Origin: Corynebacterium coyleae
GTDB lineage: Bacteria > Actinomycetota > Actinomycetes > Mycobacteriales > Mycobacteriaceae
NCBI RefSeq assembly: GCF_030408635.1
Contig: NZ_CP047198.1
Location: 372,001-436,000, forward strand
DNA length: 64,000 nucleotides
Direction: 5' to 3'
The notes beneath the pieces were generated by a model. That model ran no database searches. It was given only the letters and a program-made list of their open reading frames with translations, and had not been told where the DNA came from. The translations under genes and the position numbers were made by a program. Numbering within the stretch: position 1 is the stretch's first letter; every line of letters begins with the position of its first letter. Below, one piece after another: positions 8,375 to 17,365 of this stretch.

Positions 8375-9982
8375 GTGTTGAAAACGGTTACCAATAGTCT
8401 TGTGGTTGTCTGCCTCGCCGCCTTGCTCACCCTGTTGACGTGTGGCGTGGCACTGGCGGATCCCGCCCGTTTTGATCGGGGCCACATCGATGTCTTCAAC
8501 GTCACCGCCGACGGTGGCAGCCTGACTTTGGACCTGCAGGAGGACGTCACCGGCTCCCACGTGCGCCGCGCACCCGAGGATGTCGATTTGGTTGTCGGCG
8601 AGGCGGCCTACACCGACGAAACCGCCAACGTCTCAGAGATCGGCGAGCCCGGCTACCTGCTGCCACAGACCCAACGCGCCGACCTGCTGTGGCCCGGGTG
8701 GGACACCCAGGGCGTGCGCGAAGGTGGCTTCGGTCGCGTCGACATCGAGTTCCGCGAGGTCTCCGGGCCAGGTTCCGTCTACCTGTTCCAGACAGGAAGC
8801 TTCGGCTCCTTCCAACCCGTGCTTGATAGCGACCAGCCGCAGCTCTCCTCAGGATCCCGCATTGTTCAGGACGACCCGTCCCACGTCCACGCGAACTGGC
8901 TGTTCACCCAGCCAGGCGTGTACACCATGAAGGTTGTGGCAACCGCGGACGGCGCCGAGTCCAACGAGGCGGTGTACACGTGGCACGTCGGCGACGCCAG
9001 CGCCGAGACCGGTACAGACCGCGCCAGCGCCGAAACCAAGGCCGACACGAGCACCGGCACGTCCCACAACGACGCAAACGGCAACGCCGCAGCCAACAGC
9101 GCAGGCTCGGTTTCGAAGTCTGTTGCTTCCAAGCCGGCAGCCCAGAAATCTGCGCCCGCAGCCCCAGCAGCACCTGCGGCCAAGCCGGCGCCCGCCACCA
9201 CCTCAGCAGCGGCGAAGAAATGCACACCCGCGTTGCGCCCGATGATCAAGGACGACCGCAACGTGCCCGCCACCTGGAAGCGTCCGGAAGACCTTGTGTT
9301 CGGGCTTGGCAGTGCGGCGGAGGCGGACCTGCCCCAGGCGGTCGGCCCAGTGCCTGCCGGCAAGGCGTGGATGATTGGTGCGACACAGCAGGACAATGTG
9401 CCGTGGCTGGGTGCGAACACGCAGCACGAGTCGCTCATTGAACACACCACCGGCGAGGTCACCTGGGAAGTAACAAACTTCAACGGCCCCGGCCCAATGA
9501 CCGTGTTCACCCAGGGCGGCCTGGGGCAAGTGGTGGGCGAGGAGTGGTTCACCGCAGAGAATGGTCGCGGCTCCGGCAGCCACACGATCCCGGCGAACTC
9601 GCACGTGCACCCCAATTGGGTGTTCGGGGCACCCGGCACGTACAAGGTGACCATCCGTCAGACCGCCACCACAAAAGGCGGGGAGAAGGTCTCCGGCGAG
9701 GCCACGCTGACGTTCAATGTCGGCGAGGCCGGCAACGCCGATAGCGGCCACTTCGATTTTGGCTCCATGTTTGACCCAGAAGGCAGCTGCAGCGCCGGAG
9801 CGGCAACGGCACAAGGCAGCGACGCCGCACGCTCCGGTGACCTCGCAGAGACCGGCACCACAGTGATGACCGTGCCGTTCGCCATCCTGGGCCTCGGCGT
9901 CGCGGTGTTCGGCGCGGCGATGTGCACGTTGGACACTGCCTTGCGACGCCGCCTGATTGCCCTCGCAGGAGCCTCGAAGTGA
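8375..9982 (+). CDS. Sortase-type surface-anchored protein with two actinobacterial repeat domains
   Basis: 535 residues. A signal peptide (about residues 1-28) is followed by two copies of the actinobacterial surface-anchored repeat domain (TIGR03769 / choice-of-anchor M type), at about residues 30-205 and 285-450, joined by an Ala/Ser/Lys-rich linker. Each copy shows a leading GHxD or related start, LPQ or equivalent, a W-x-G(W/A) block, a G-P-G block and HxHxNWxF-x-PGxY. Near residue 490 the C terminus has LAETG, then a hydrophobic helix and Arg residues, so it resembles a sortase signal of the LAxTG type. It is first in a six-gene coupled operon for metal uptake. GTG 8375 is the start. 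Confidence 0.85.
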   Translation: MLKTVTNSLVVVCLAALLTLLTCGVALADPARFDRGHIDVFNVTADGGSLTLDLQEDVTGSHVRRAPEDVDLVVGEAAYTDETANVSEIGEPGYLLPQTQRADLLWPGWDTQGVREGGFGRVDIEFREVSGPGSVYLFQTGSFGSFQPVLDSDQPQLSSGSRIVQDDPSHVHANWLFTQPGVYTMKVVATADGAESNEAVYTWHVGDASAETGTDRASAETKADTSTGTSHNDANGNAAANSAGSVSKSVASKPAAQKSAPAAPAAPAAKPAPATTSAAAKKCTPALRPMIKDDRNVPATWKRPEDLVFGLGSAAEADLPQAVGPVPAGKAWMIGATQQDNVPWLGANTQHESLIEHTTGEVTWEVTNFNGPGPMTVFTQGGLGQVVGEEWFTAENGRGSGSHTIPANSHVHPNWVFGAPGTYKVTIRQTATTKGGEKVSGEATLTFNVGEAGNADSGHFDFGSMFDPEGSCSAGAATAQGSDAARSGDLAETGTTVMTVPFAILGLGVAVFGAAMCTLDTALRRRLIALAGASK

Positions 9983-11502
9983 AGCGCGCCAAAGCTATAG
10001 CGGCCCTCGGGTTGGTTGCGGGTCTGGTGGGCTGCGCGCAGGCGGACGGTGCGGTGGATGATGGCCGGTTGCGTGTGGTGGCGTCGACAAGCATTCTCGC
10101 GGATGTCGTGCAGAATGTCGCCGGCGATGCCGCTGACGTCAACCCGTTGATGCGTCGCGGCGCCGACCCGCACTCGTATGAGCCGACCCTGCACGCCACG
10201 CGCGACATTGCCTATGCGGACGCCGTGTTCACCAACGGGCTGTTGCTGGAGCCGCAAGCATTGAGCCGCACGATCGAGTCGACGGCGCGACCCGACGCGC
10301 GTGTAGTGGCGCTCGCCGAGCAGACGCAGCGCTACGGTTACGCCCCGATCCCGCTGGTCGAGGACGCGAGCTTGGACACCGTGTGGTTGGGCCTGCGGTT
10401 CGAGGGCGACCTGCCCGCCACCGCGGTCACCGAGCTTTCGCTTGTCGACGCCACCGGCCCCGGCAAAGCTTTCGCCTTCATCCTCGGCACGTTTGGCACA
10501 CCTGAGTTGCTCTTCGACTCCGACGGCGGCTCGACCATGCTGCCGGCGGGTGCGCACACGCACGTGAGTTGGGCCTTTTCAGCGCCGGGTGTGTACGAGT
10601 TGCGGCTGCGCGCGTCGGTGCGCGACGCGGTCGATGCGCCGGAGCGCAGCTCCGCCGAGCAAACCGTGACGGTGGTTGTCGGCCAGGACCCGGCACAGGT
10701 CGCGCCTGGGAAGGTGGCGATCGAGCATGGTCACGTGGACATCGCCACGCTTGTCGACGACACCACCACCCACCTGACCCTTCGCACCGACGACCACAGC
10801 CACCCCGGCCACACCGACATCAACCCCGCCGATGCCGTCGTTGTCGTACCCACAACCACCCTGCAGCCGATCCCGCCACAGCGCGAGTTCCGCTTCCTGG
10901 GCAACCCGGACGATGAGACCTACCTGCTGCCGCAGGCGGTACTCGGCCGTCACGTGCACGGCGAGCTAGACCCGCACATCTGGCACGACCCGGCCGCGAT
11001 GAAAGCGGTGGTTGACGTGGTGCGCGACGAACTGTCCGCCATCGACCCGTCACGCGCCAGCCAGTTCGCGGACAACGCCAAGCGCTACCAGTCGCTTCTC
11101 GACGACACCGACCGCACCGTCCGCGCCATGTACGACTCCATCCCCGAAACCAACCGCAACCTGGTCACCACCCACCACGGCTACGCCTACCTCGGCCGCG
11201 CCTACGGGCTGCGCATCGCAGGCTTTGTCACCCCGAACCCGAGCGTGGAGCCAAGCCCGCGCGACCTGCTGGCACTCTCGCGCACTTTGGACAACCTCGA
11301 CGTGCCGGCCGTGTTCGTCGAGTACGGCAGCGAACAAGAAACGCCTGTGCTCAACCAAACGGCCGCCCAGCACGGGGTGAACGTGTGCCCGATCTGGGGC
11401 GACTCTCTCGACCCGCCCGGTCAGGGGCCAGCGCAAACGTATGTGGACTTTGTGCTGGCCAATGGGTCGTCGATTAGTAACTGCTTGAAAGGACAACAAT
11501 GA
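9979..11502 (+). CDS. Anchored repeat-type ABC transporter, substrate-binding lipoprotein (zinc type)
   Basis: 507 residues. A lipobox ending at Cys19 (GLVGC) is followed by the N-terminal half of a ZnuA-type fold (VASTSILADVVQNVAG, DPHSYEPTL). At about residues 118-322 a surface-repeat domain is inserted, with GPG, HTHVSWAFSAPGVYEL and LPQ blocks, and then the fold resumes with LDPHIWHDP, TTHHGYAYLGRAYGL and WGDSLDPPG. The third ligand is His, as in zinc-binding proteins. The insertion sits where ordinary ZnuA proteins have a His-rich loop. GTG 9979 overlaps the preceding stop (GTGA). This matches the family defined as anchored repeat-type substrate-binding protein (TIGR03772). Confidence 0.88.
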   Translation: MKRAKAIAALGLVAGLVGCAQADGAVDDGRLRVVASTSILADVVQNVAGDAADVNPLMRRGADPHSYEPTLHATRDIAYADAVFTNGLLLEPQALSRTIESTARPDARVVALAEQTQRYGYAPIPLVEDASLDTVWLGLRFEGDLPATAVTELSLVDATGPGKAFAFILGTFGTPELLFDSDGGSTMLPAGAHTHVSWAFSAPGVYELRLRASVRDAVDAPERSSAEQTVTVVVGQDPAQVAPGKVAIEHGHVDIATLVDDTTTHLTLRTDDHSHPGHTDINPADAVVVVPTTTLQPIPPQREFRFLGNPDDETYLLPQAVLGRHVHGELDPHIWHDPAAMKAVVDVVRDELSAIDPSRASQFADNAKRYQSLLDDTDRTVRAMYDSIPETNRNLVTTHHGYAYLGRAYGLRIAGFVTPNPSVEPSPRDLLALSRTLDNLDVPAVFVEYGSEQETPVLNQTAAQHGVNVCPIWGDSLDPPGQGPAQTYVDFVLANGSSISNCLKGQQ

Positions 11503-12338
11503 AAAAGATTCCAGCCCTCATCACCGCCGCCATGATCGCGGCCGCACCCGCAGCAACCGCCCAGGTACAGGACAACAACCCTGCCCTGCAACAAGTCGTT
11601 GACGCCAACGAAACGATCGCGCCGGAAGGGGAGCGCACCGTCATCGACGCAGGCCACGTTGACCTCGGCCCCATGTTCGTGGACGGCAACCTGCAATTCC
11701 TCGCCCGCGACGACACCCACGAACCCGCCATGTGGCGCCACCTCAACGACGTCGTCTTCGCCGTCGGCGACGCCGCCAAGCAAACCCTGCCCGACACCAA
11801 CGACTTCGACTTCACCGGCGCCAAACCAGGCTCCGACGTATGGGTCGTGCCCCAAACCGAAGTCGCAGGCGTGCCATGGCTGGGCTGGAACTCCCAAGCC
11901 CCCTCGCTGCTCGAGCGCTCCACGTCCGGCATGAGCCTCGAATTCGCCGGCCACGACGGCCCTGGCGACTTCTCCCTCTTCGTCCAACCCGGCGGCTTCC
12001 ACGAACCGCAGCAACTGTGGAACTCCCGCACCGAAGGCGACCAGTCCATGTGGGTCGAACCCAACACCCACACCCACGCCAACTGGGTGTTCACCGAGCC
12101 GGGCGTGCACCTGATCAAGGTGCGCGCGAAGGTGGAGGACACTGACGGCCAGGTGCACACCGACGAGCAGGTGCTGCGCCTTGCGGTCGGCGTTGACCCG
12201 CAGGAGGCGTTCGACGCGGAGTTTGCGGGCGCCGGGGAGGGGGCGTCGTCGTCAAGCAATGTGCTCCTGTTCGCAGGCTTGGGTGTGCTCGTCCTGGCGT
12301 TGGTGGCGTTCGCGGTGGTGTGGGGGCGTCGTAAGTGA
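11499..12338 (+). CDS. Small surface-anchored repeat protein of the metal transporter operon
   Basis: 279 residues: signal peptide (1-22), one surface-anchored repeat domain (GHVDLGPMFVDGN, then LPD, VPWLGWNSQ, GHDGPGDFSLF and HTHANWVFTEPGVHLIKV), and a C-terminal transmembrane helix ending in GRRK. No LPxTG or LAxTG motif is visible, so it is probably held by the membrane helix alone. ATG 11499 overlaps the preceding stop by 4 bases. Its role is unproven. Placement suggests that it hands metal ions, or a metal-carrying ligand, to the split lipoprotein. Confidence 0.82.
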   Translation: MKKIPALITAAMIAAAPAATAQVQDNNPALQQVVDANETIAPEGERTVIDAGHVDLGPMFVDGNLQFLARDDTHEPAMWRHLNDVVFAVGDAAKQTLPDTNDFDFTGAKPGSDVWVVPQTEVAGVPWLGWNSQAPSLLERSTSGMSLEFAGHDGPGDFSLFVQPGGFHEPQQLWNSRTEGDQSMWVEPNTHTHANWVFTEPGVHLIKVRAKVEDTDGQVHTDEQVLRLAVGVDPQEAFDAEFAGAGEGASSSSNVLLFAGLGVLVLALVAFAVVWGRRK

Positions 12339-13084
12339 TCACAATCCGCGACCTTGCCGTGTCCTACCCGGGACGTGAAGTGTTTCAGGGCGTGGACGTC
12401 ACGCTCAACGGCGGCGAATTCACCGGCCTGCTCGGGCCGAACGGCGCAGGCAAAACGACGCTGATGCGTGCGATGCTCGGGCTCGTACCCGCCGACGCAG
12501 GCACCGTCGAGACGACCGACTCGCGTCCGATCCGCGACGTCGTCGGCTATGTGCCTCAACGCCACAACGTCGCGTGGGATTTCCCAATCGACGTCTACAC
12601 CGCCACCCTCAACGCCACGCTTGGGAAGCGCCCCTGGTACCGCCGCGCTGGCGAACGCGACCGCATGTGGGCGCAGCGTGCGCTTGAGATGGTGAACCTT
12701 GCAGACCTCGCCGACCGCCCCATCAGCGACCTGTCCGGCGGCCAGCGCCAACGCGTGCTCATCGCGCGTGCTTTGGTGCGCCGTCCGCGCATGCTGCTTC
12801 TCGACGAACCCTTCACCGGCCTCGACATCCCCACCACGGAACATTTGCTCGGGCTGTTTCGTGAGCTCGTCGATAAGGGCCTGGGCGTTGTGATGTCCAC
12901 CCACAACATCGTCGAGGCCGTCGAATCCTGCGACCGTCTCATCCTGTTCAAAGGCGGCATCGTGGCGGATAGCCCGACGCGCCTGCTTAACGACGACACC
13001 CCCTGGATGCACACCTTCTCCGTCGGCCCCGACTCACCGTGGCTACGAGGCGTGCGCGCACACCTGGAGGCCGCCCATGCCTGA
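12335..13084 (+). CDS. Anchored repeat-type ABC transporter, ATP-binding subunit
   Basis: 249 residues, with Walker A GPNGAGKTT (about 36-44), YVPQRHNVAWDFP (Q loop), LSGGQRQR signature, Walker B LLLDEP and switch His in MSTHN. It is related to the manganese/zinc importer ATPase at 8-733 but clearly diverged. GTG 12335 overlaps the previous stop (GTGA), and the stop overlaps the permease start by 8 bases. It would drive transport by the permease that follows. Confidence 0.9.
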   Translation: MITIRDLAVSYPGREVFQGVDVTLNGGEFTGLLGPNGAGKTTLMRAMLGLVPADAGTVETTDSRPIRDVVGYVPQRHNVAWDFPIDVYTATLNATLGKRPWYRRAGERDRMWAQRALEMVNLADLADRPISDLSGGQRQRVLIARALVRRPRMLLLDEPFTGLDIPTTEHLLGLFRELVDKGLGVVMSTHNIVEAVESCDRLILFKGGIVADSPTRLLNDDTPWMHTFSVGPDSPWLRGVRAHLEAAHA

Positions 13085-13937
13085 GATTTCCTTCCTGCAA
13101 TTCCTCGCCGACATGGCGAACCCACAACTGGCCTTTCTGCCACGTGCGCTGGGCGCTGCCGTGATCGCCGCGGTGCTCTGCGCGGTGGTCGGGTGCTTCG
13201 TGGTGCTGCGCGGCATGGCGTTCATCGGCGACGCCGTTGCGCACGCGGTGTTTCCCGGCATCGCCGTCGCCTTCGCCTTGCAGACCTCGGTGCTGCTCGG
13301 CGGCGCGGTGGCGGGGGCGTTGGTGGCGGTGCTGATCGCGGTGATGTCGCAACGCCGCACCATTAAAGAAGACTCCGTGATCGGCATCGTGTTTACCGCC
13401 GCGTTTGCCATCGGCCTGGTGATCATCTCGCGGGTCGAGGGCTACACCGCCTCCGTGAGCTCGTTCCTGTTCGGCTCGCTCACCGGCGTTGGCGTGCGCG
13501 AACTGGTGGTCAACGCGGTCGCTGGCGCCATCATCGTCGCCATTGTGGTCGTCCTGCGCCCGTGGCTGACCGCCGTCGCTTTGGACCGCGAAACCGCCCG
13601 CGCCATGAACCTGCCCGTCGCCGCGTTGGACCTCGCGCTGTATCTCAGCGTGACGTTCGCCGTTGTGCTCGCCGTACAGACCGTGGGCAACATCCTGGTC
13701 GTCGCACTGCTGATCACCCCGGCTGCCGCCGCGCGCCTGTTCACCGACCGGCTCGACACGATGATGCTCATCGCCGCCGCATTCGGCGTGGTTGGCAGCG
13801 TCCTGGGCGTGTGGCTGGCGTGGGCCTACGATTCCCCAACCGGGGCGACGATCGTCCTTTCCGTCACCGCCCTGTTCGCACTGAGCTGGCTGTTCGCGCC
13901 GCGCCGCGGAGTGTTCGCGAAGGTGGTGCGGGCATGA
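13077..13937 (+). CDS. Anchored repeat-type ABC transporter, permease subunit
   Basis: 286 residues of an ABC-3 family (ZnuB/MntC-like) membrane protein with about eight hydrophobic segments. Family marks are the early FIGDAVAHAVFPGIAVA segment near residue 60 and the GNILVVALLITPAAAARL stretch near residue 210, both typical of metal permeases. It would form the homodimeric channel energised by the preceding ATPase. ATG 13077 lies inside the end of the ATPase gene, and its own stop overlaps the next ATG (ATGA). Confidence 0.9.
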   Translation: MPEISFLQFLADMANPQLAFLPRALGAAVIAAVLCAVVGCFVVLRGMAFIGDAVAHAVFPGIAVAFALQTSVLLGGAVAGALVAVLIAVMSQRRTIKEDSVIGIVFTAAFAIGLVIISRVEGYTASVSSFLFGSLTGVGVRELVVNAVAGAIIVAIVVVLRPWLTAVALDRETARAMNLPVAALDLALYLSVTFAVVLAVQTVGNILVVALLITPAAAARLFTDRLDTMMLIAAAFGVVGSVLGVWLAWAYDSPTGATIVLSVTALFALSWLFAPRRGVFAKVVRA

Positions 13938-16171
13938 AGTTGAACCGACTTGTGACGCTGGTCGTCGCTACGCTTGCGTTTGCTGTGGCACCACTGGCGC
14001 AGGCGAGCAGCGAGCACAAACCCGGCGACCCCGGCCACAGCGTGACCCTCGACGCGGACGTCGACCACCCGTGCGCCGGCCGCAAACTGCTCTACCACTC
14101 CCACAACGACGCCCTTTACGGCACCCGCTCCGGCGGCAAGCTGGCAGTCATGGCGGTGGACGGCCAACAGGTCACCTCCCAGGACTCCGTGTGCTTCCGC
14201 CTCGCCCCAGACGCGGACGCCGACGGCAACGACCTGTCCAAACTCACCATCCCCGACGACGGCACCCTCGACTTCCTCGGCCCCCGCGGCAGCGAAGTCT
14301 GGGCAGCGCCGCAAAGCGTGGACTGGACCGACAACTGGCGCCCCATCTGGTCGGGCCTCGGCGCATTCGACCCCGCCCACGAACTCGACCCCACGTCGAT
14401 CCCCACCAACTTCAAAGACGACGTCATGCACTTCGACCTCGTCGACATGGATGCGCCCGGCGACATCAACGTCATGTTCACCAGCCGCGTCTACGAACCG
14501 GAGCGACTGTTCGACTCCTCCAACCCAGACATGCGCACCATCACCTACGAAGTCGGCGGCCACGGCCACTTCACCTGGACGTTTTCCAAACCAGGCATCT
14601 ACGCGCTGACGTGGCAAGGCCGAGCCGAGCGTACCGACGGCACCACCGAACGCTCCGAACCCATCACCCAATACTGGCTTGTCGGCGACGACGCCACCGT
14701 CGGCCTGCCCGAAGGCACCACCACGGGCCTGCGCACCCCAAAGTCGGCATCCACACCCACTGACGCGCAACCGACCACGTCGGCGACTACCACGGTGGCC
14801 ACCACGGCACCGACCTCACCAAAGGCCTCCACGTCGGCGCAGCCAACTACCACCGCGACCACCACGTCGGCGCAGCCCAAGCCGGCACCAGGCACCTCCA
14901 CACCCAACGCCGCAGCGAAGGAGCGCGCGCTGATCAAGGCGGGTCATATGGATATGGCCTTGGTGGGGGAGGGGTCGTCGTTAAGCACAGTGCTCATCGA
15001 TGATTCCGACCCCCTCCACCCGGCGCACCGACCCTCCGGCAGCTTCATCTTCGCCGTGCCCGACAGTGCGCGCACCGACCTGCCCGATAGCGTGCGCGAC
15101 AGCTTCCCTGGCAGCCCAGCGCAGATGTGGATACTGCCGCAAGCACAGGACAAGAACCTGCCATGGCTGGGCTTTTCCACCACGGGAGTGCCCGCGAGCG
15201 CGATTGAGGAAGGCAGCCGGATCACGGTAAGCATGCGCGACGTCACCGGCCCGGGCCGCCTGATGACATGGCACGAGGATCTGCGAGGCCTGCGCATCGA
15301 ACTGGATTCGGGCGACCCGTCCAAAACGCTCCAATACCCGGTTAACGCCCACGACCACCAGGGCTTTGGGTTCACCGAGCCGGGCATCTACACGGCGACG
15401 TTCGTGTATTCCGGCACCACGCGTGACGGTGAGGCGTTTGAGAAGGAACTCGTCGCAACGTTTGCAGTTGGCGACGACGCCATCACCAACGCCCCAACCA
15501 ATCCCGACGACACCGATAACGCAGGCAGCACGGGCAACGCGGGCAAAAGCCTGAACGTCCCACAGGCGTTGGCGGCGGGTCTGCGGCAGGTGGAGAAGGA
15601 GATCAAGAAGTTTGGCGACGCCATCGCGCCAGCCGCAAAACCGTCCACGAAGCCGTCTGCGCAGGCGACCACACAGCGGGCGACACGGCCGACGACACGG
15701 CCGAGCAACCAGGCAACTTCTCGCCCCTCGCGCACCGCTGCACCTGCGGCCCCGGCAACCGCTGCCCAGTCGGCCCAGTCGGCCCAGTCGGCTCGATCGG
15801 TGAGTACTGCGCGTGCTGCACAGGCTGCACCTCGCAGTCAGGCGGCGGCTCAATCCACGGCGAAGCAGTCTCCGACGAGGCGTGCGCAGGCAAGCCGTGC
15901 AGCGTCATCGCAACTATCGACGAGCACTAGCGCCCCCGCCACAACCTCCGCCCCTTCGCCGGAGCCCTCACCTGAGTCTGCGTCCGATGCTTCGGGCAGC
16001 GGGATTCATGCAGCGCAGCCCGTCGAAGGCACGAGCAACTCCGCGACGGCCGGCGGCTTCTGGGCTGGCCTCGCGATTGGTGTTGGCATCATGGCGCTCA
16101 TCGGCGGCGCAGTACTGTTTGTTGCCGCGCTGAAATTGCTCCGTCGCGCTGAGCGGCACGACGAGCACTAG
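13934..16171 (+). CDS. ABC transporter-associated repeat protein, two surface-repeat domains
   Basis: 745 residues. A signal peptide (1-24) is followed by repeat domain one (about 30-255, with a C-A-G start and HGHFTWTFSKPGIYAL), a Thr/Ala linker, repeat domain two (about 330-515, GHMDMALVGEGSS, WILPQAQDKNLPWLG, GPGRLMTW and HDHQGFGFTEPGIYTA), then about 190 residues rich in Ala, Ser, Thr and Pro that could span the mycolate cell wall. It ends with a transmembrane helix and Arg/His tail. The family is TIGR03773-like. ATG 13934 is chosen, since upstream in-frame residues only duplicate the permease region. It ends convergently with the HNH gene, with 3 overlapping bases. Confidence 0.85.
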   Translation: MKLNRLVTLVVATLAFAVAPLAQASSEHKPGDPGHSVTLDADVDHPCAGRKLLYHSHNDALYGTRSGGKLAVMAVDGQQVTSQDSVCFRLAPDADADGNDLSKLTIPDDGTLDFLGPRGSEVWAAPQSVDWTDNWRPIWSGLGAFDPAHELDPTSIPTNFKDDVMHFDLVDMDAPGDINVMFTSRVYEPERLFDSSNPDMRTITYEVGGHGHFTWTFSKPGIYALTWQGRAERTDGTTERSEPITQYWLVGDDATVGLPEGTTTGLRTPKSASTPTDAQPTTSATTTVATTAPTSPKASTSAQPTTTATTTSAQPKPAPGTSTPNAAAKERALIKAGHMDMALVGEGSSLSTVLIDDSDPLHPAHRPSGSFIFAVPDSARTDLPDSVRDSFPGSPAQMWILPQAQDKNLPWLGFSTTGVPASAIEEGSRITVSMRDVTGPGRLMTWHEDLRGLRIELDSGDPSKTLQYPVNAHDHQGFGFTEPGIYTATFVYSGTTRDGEAFEKELVATFAVGDDAITNAPTNPDDTDNAGSTGNAGKSLNVPQALAAGLRQVEKEIKKFGDAIAPAAKPSTKPSAQATTQRATRPTTRPSNQATSRPSRTAAPAAPATAAQSAQSAQSARSVSTARAAQAAPRSQAAAQSTAKQSPTRRAQASRAASSQLSTSTSAPATTSAPSPEPSPESASDASGSGIHAAQPVEGTSNSATAGGFWAGLAIGVGIMALIGGAVLFVAALKLLRRAERHDEH
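15764..15790 (+). repeat. Three tandem 9-base units in the linker of the repeat protein
   Basis: The unit GCCCAGTCG occurs three times in a row and encodes Ala-Gln-Ser repeats in the Ala/Ser-rich stalk. It is likely a slippage-prone length-variable site. Confidence 0.85.
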
Positions 16172-17223
16172 CCGAAGAGTTGGTCCATTGCCCCGCGGTT
16201 GGTGTTTTTCACCGGGTAGCCGCGGGGTGAGATCCATACTGGCGCACCCCGCACCATGACGATCCGGCCGCGTTTCTTACGCCACGGGTCATCATCATTG
16301 ACCCGGTTGTGATACCTGCATAGCGGCGCCAGATTCGCGATGTTGGTCTCCCCACCATGCCGCCAGGCCTCCACATGGTGTAACTCGCAGTTGTCTGCTC
16401 CGTGACGACAGCCAGGAAACGCACACACCGGCGAGACCAACTTGGCCAGATCGCGCTGCTTCTGATTCGCCAAACGCTGCGTGCGATACAAGTTCACCGC
16501 ACCGGCCTGCGGATGAAACGCCGCCACCTCCAACGCATCACCAAACTGGGCGGCCAAAAACTCCGCACCCGTCATGGTGGTGCCATCAGTCATAGCAAGG
16601 ATGACGTCGTCGCCCGAGCCGTCCAGGATGCGCAGGTAGTCCGGCAGCGGCACCAACACCGTCGGGCGCGGCACAGCAGTCGCAACCTTGCCGTCGCCGA
16701 AGAAGATCCCAATCAAATTCTCGGCAATCTGGGGTGCAGCCGGACGATCCTGATCAATCCCTAACCGCCCGGCATGCTCCATATCGGAGATCTCACGCTC
16801 GTCGTAGGTCAAGTGCAAGGTGCGTTTGCCGTTTCGCGACGGGCCGAACTTCGCCGCATCCACCGCCGGTTTCTCATCCGCCGGCACCAACGTGCGGGCT
16901 GCAGCCTCAATCGCCCGGTAGCCACCTTCGACCTCAAGTAAGGCAAGGCGCAGCGCCCACCGCTGGGAGGCATCCTTGACCGGTGCGATGCGTCGCTCGA
17001 TCAACACCAGCTCGTCGAGGGAGAAACCTCGCGCTAAAGAACTGGCTGTCTTTTGTTTGCGCGTGAACTTGGTGCGCCCGAAGTACACATCGCGCAGCCG
17101 CGACCAGGCACGCGCACGATCCGGAGCGAAGCCCGAGGCGAGCGCAACATCAAGGTCGAAGTCGGCCAGCGTCTCTAACGCTGCGGCCGACATCGCCTGC
17201 ACTAACACCTCGAACGAATTCAT
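16168..17223 (-). CDS. DUF222 / HNH endonuclease signature protein
   Basis: 351 residues. The N-terminal two thirds are helical and match the DUF222 architecture. The C terminus carries an HNH-type motif: CAFPGCRHGADNCELHHVEA supplies Cys and His ligands and the HH pair, followed by GGETNIANLAPLCRYHN. Many copies of such proteins occur in actinobacteria, and their substrate is not known. Some are thought to be mobile or phage-associated. The start ATG 17223 has no overlapping neighbour. The gene is isolated between the transporter operon and rplJL and has no partner gene. Confidence 0.85.
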   Translation of the reverse strand: MNSFEVLVQAMSAAALETLADFDLDVALASGFAPDRARAWSRLRDVYFGRTKFTRKQKTASSLARGFSLDELVLIERRIAPVKDASQRWALRLALLEVEGGYRAIEAAARTLVPADEKPAVDAAKFGPSRNGKRTLHLTYDEREISDMEHAGRLGIDQDRPAAPQIAENLIGIFFGDGKVATAVPRPTVLVPLPDYLRILDGSGDDVILAMTDGTTMTGAEFLAAQFGDALEVAAFHPQAGAVNLYRTQRLANQKQRDLAKLVSPVCAFPGCRHGADNCELHHVEAWRHGGETNIANLAPLCRYHNRVNDDDPWRKKRGRIVMVRGAPVWISPRGYPVKNTNRGAMDQLFG

Positions 17224-17330
17224 GCCTAAGACGCTAAACCGTCAACAGAGAAAGTGCACCTGGCCTGTGGATAACTGGGCGTGGAATCGTCGAAAAGCAG
17301 TCGAAAAGCAATGGCTTATCCACAGGCAAT

Positions 17331-17358
17331 TTGACCTCGCGGCGAAACCCGCTAAGAT
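17331..17358 (+). promoter_or_regulatory. Sigma-A promoter of rplJL
   Basis: TTGACC (17331-17336) and TAAGAT (17353-17358) are separated by 16 bases. Transcription would begin near 17365, just before the structured leader. This lies in the 357-base gap between the HNH gene and rplJ. The first 60 bases of that gap also hold a one-mismatch copy of the dispersed word at 17286. Confidence 0.7.
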
Positions 17359-17365
17359 ACCCACC

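Noticed and set aside
13562-13933. Upstream extension of the large repeat protein by 124 residues
   Set aside because: It falls within the permease gene in another frame. The signal peptide begins at ATG 13934.
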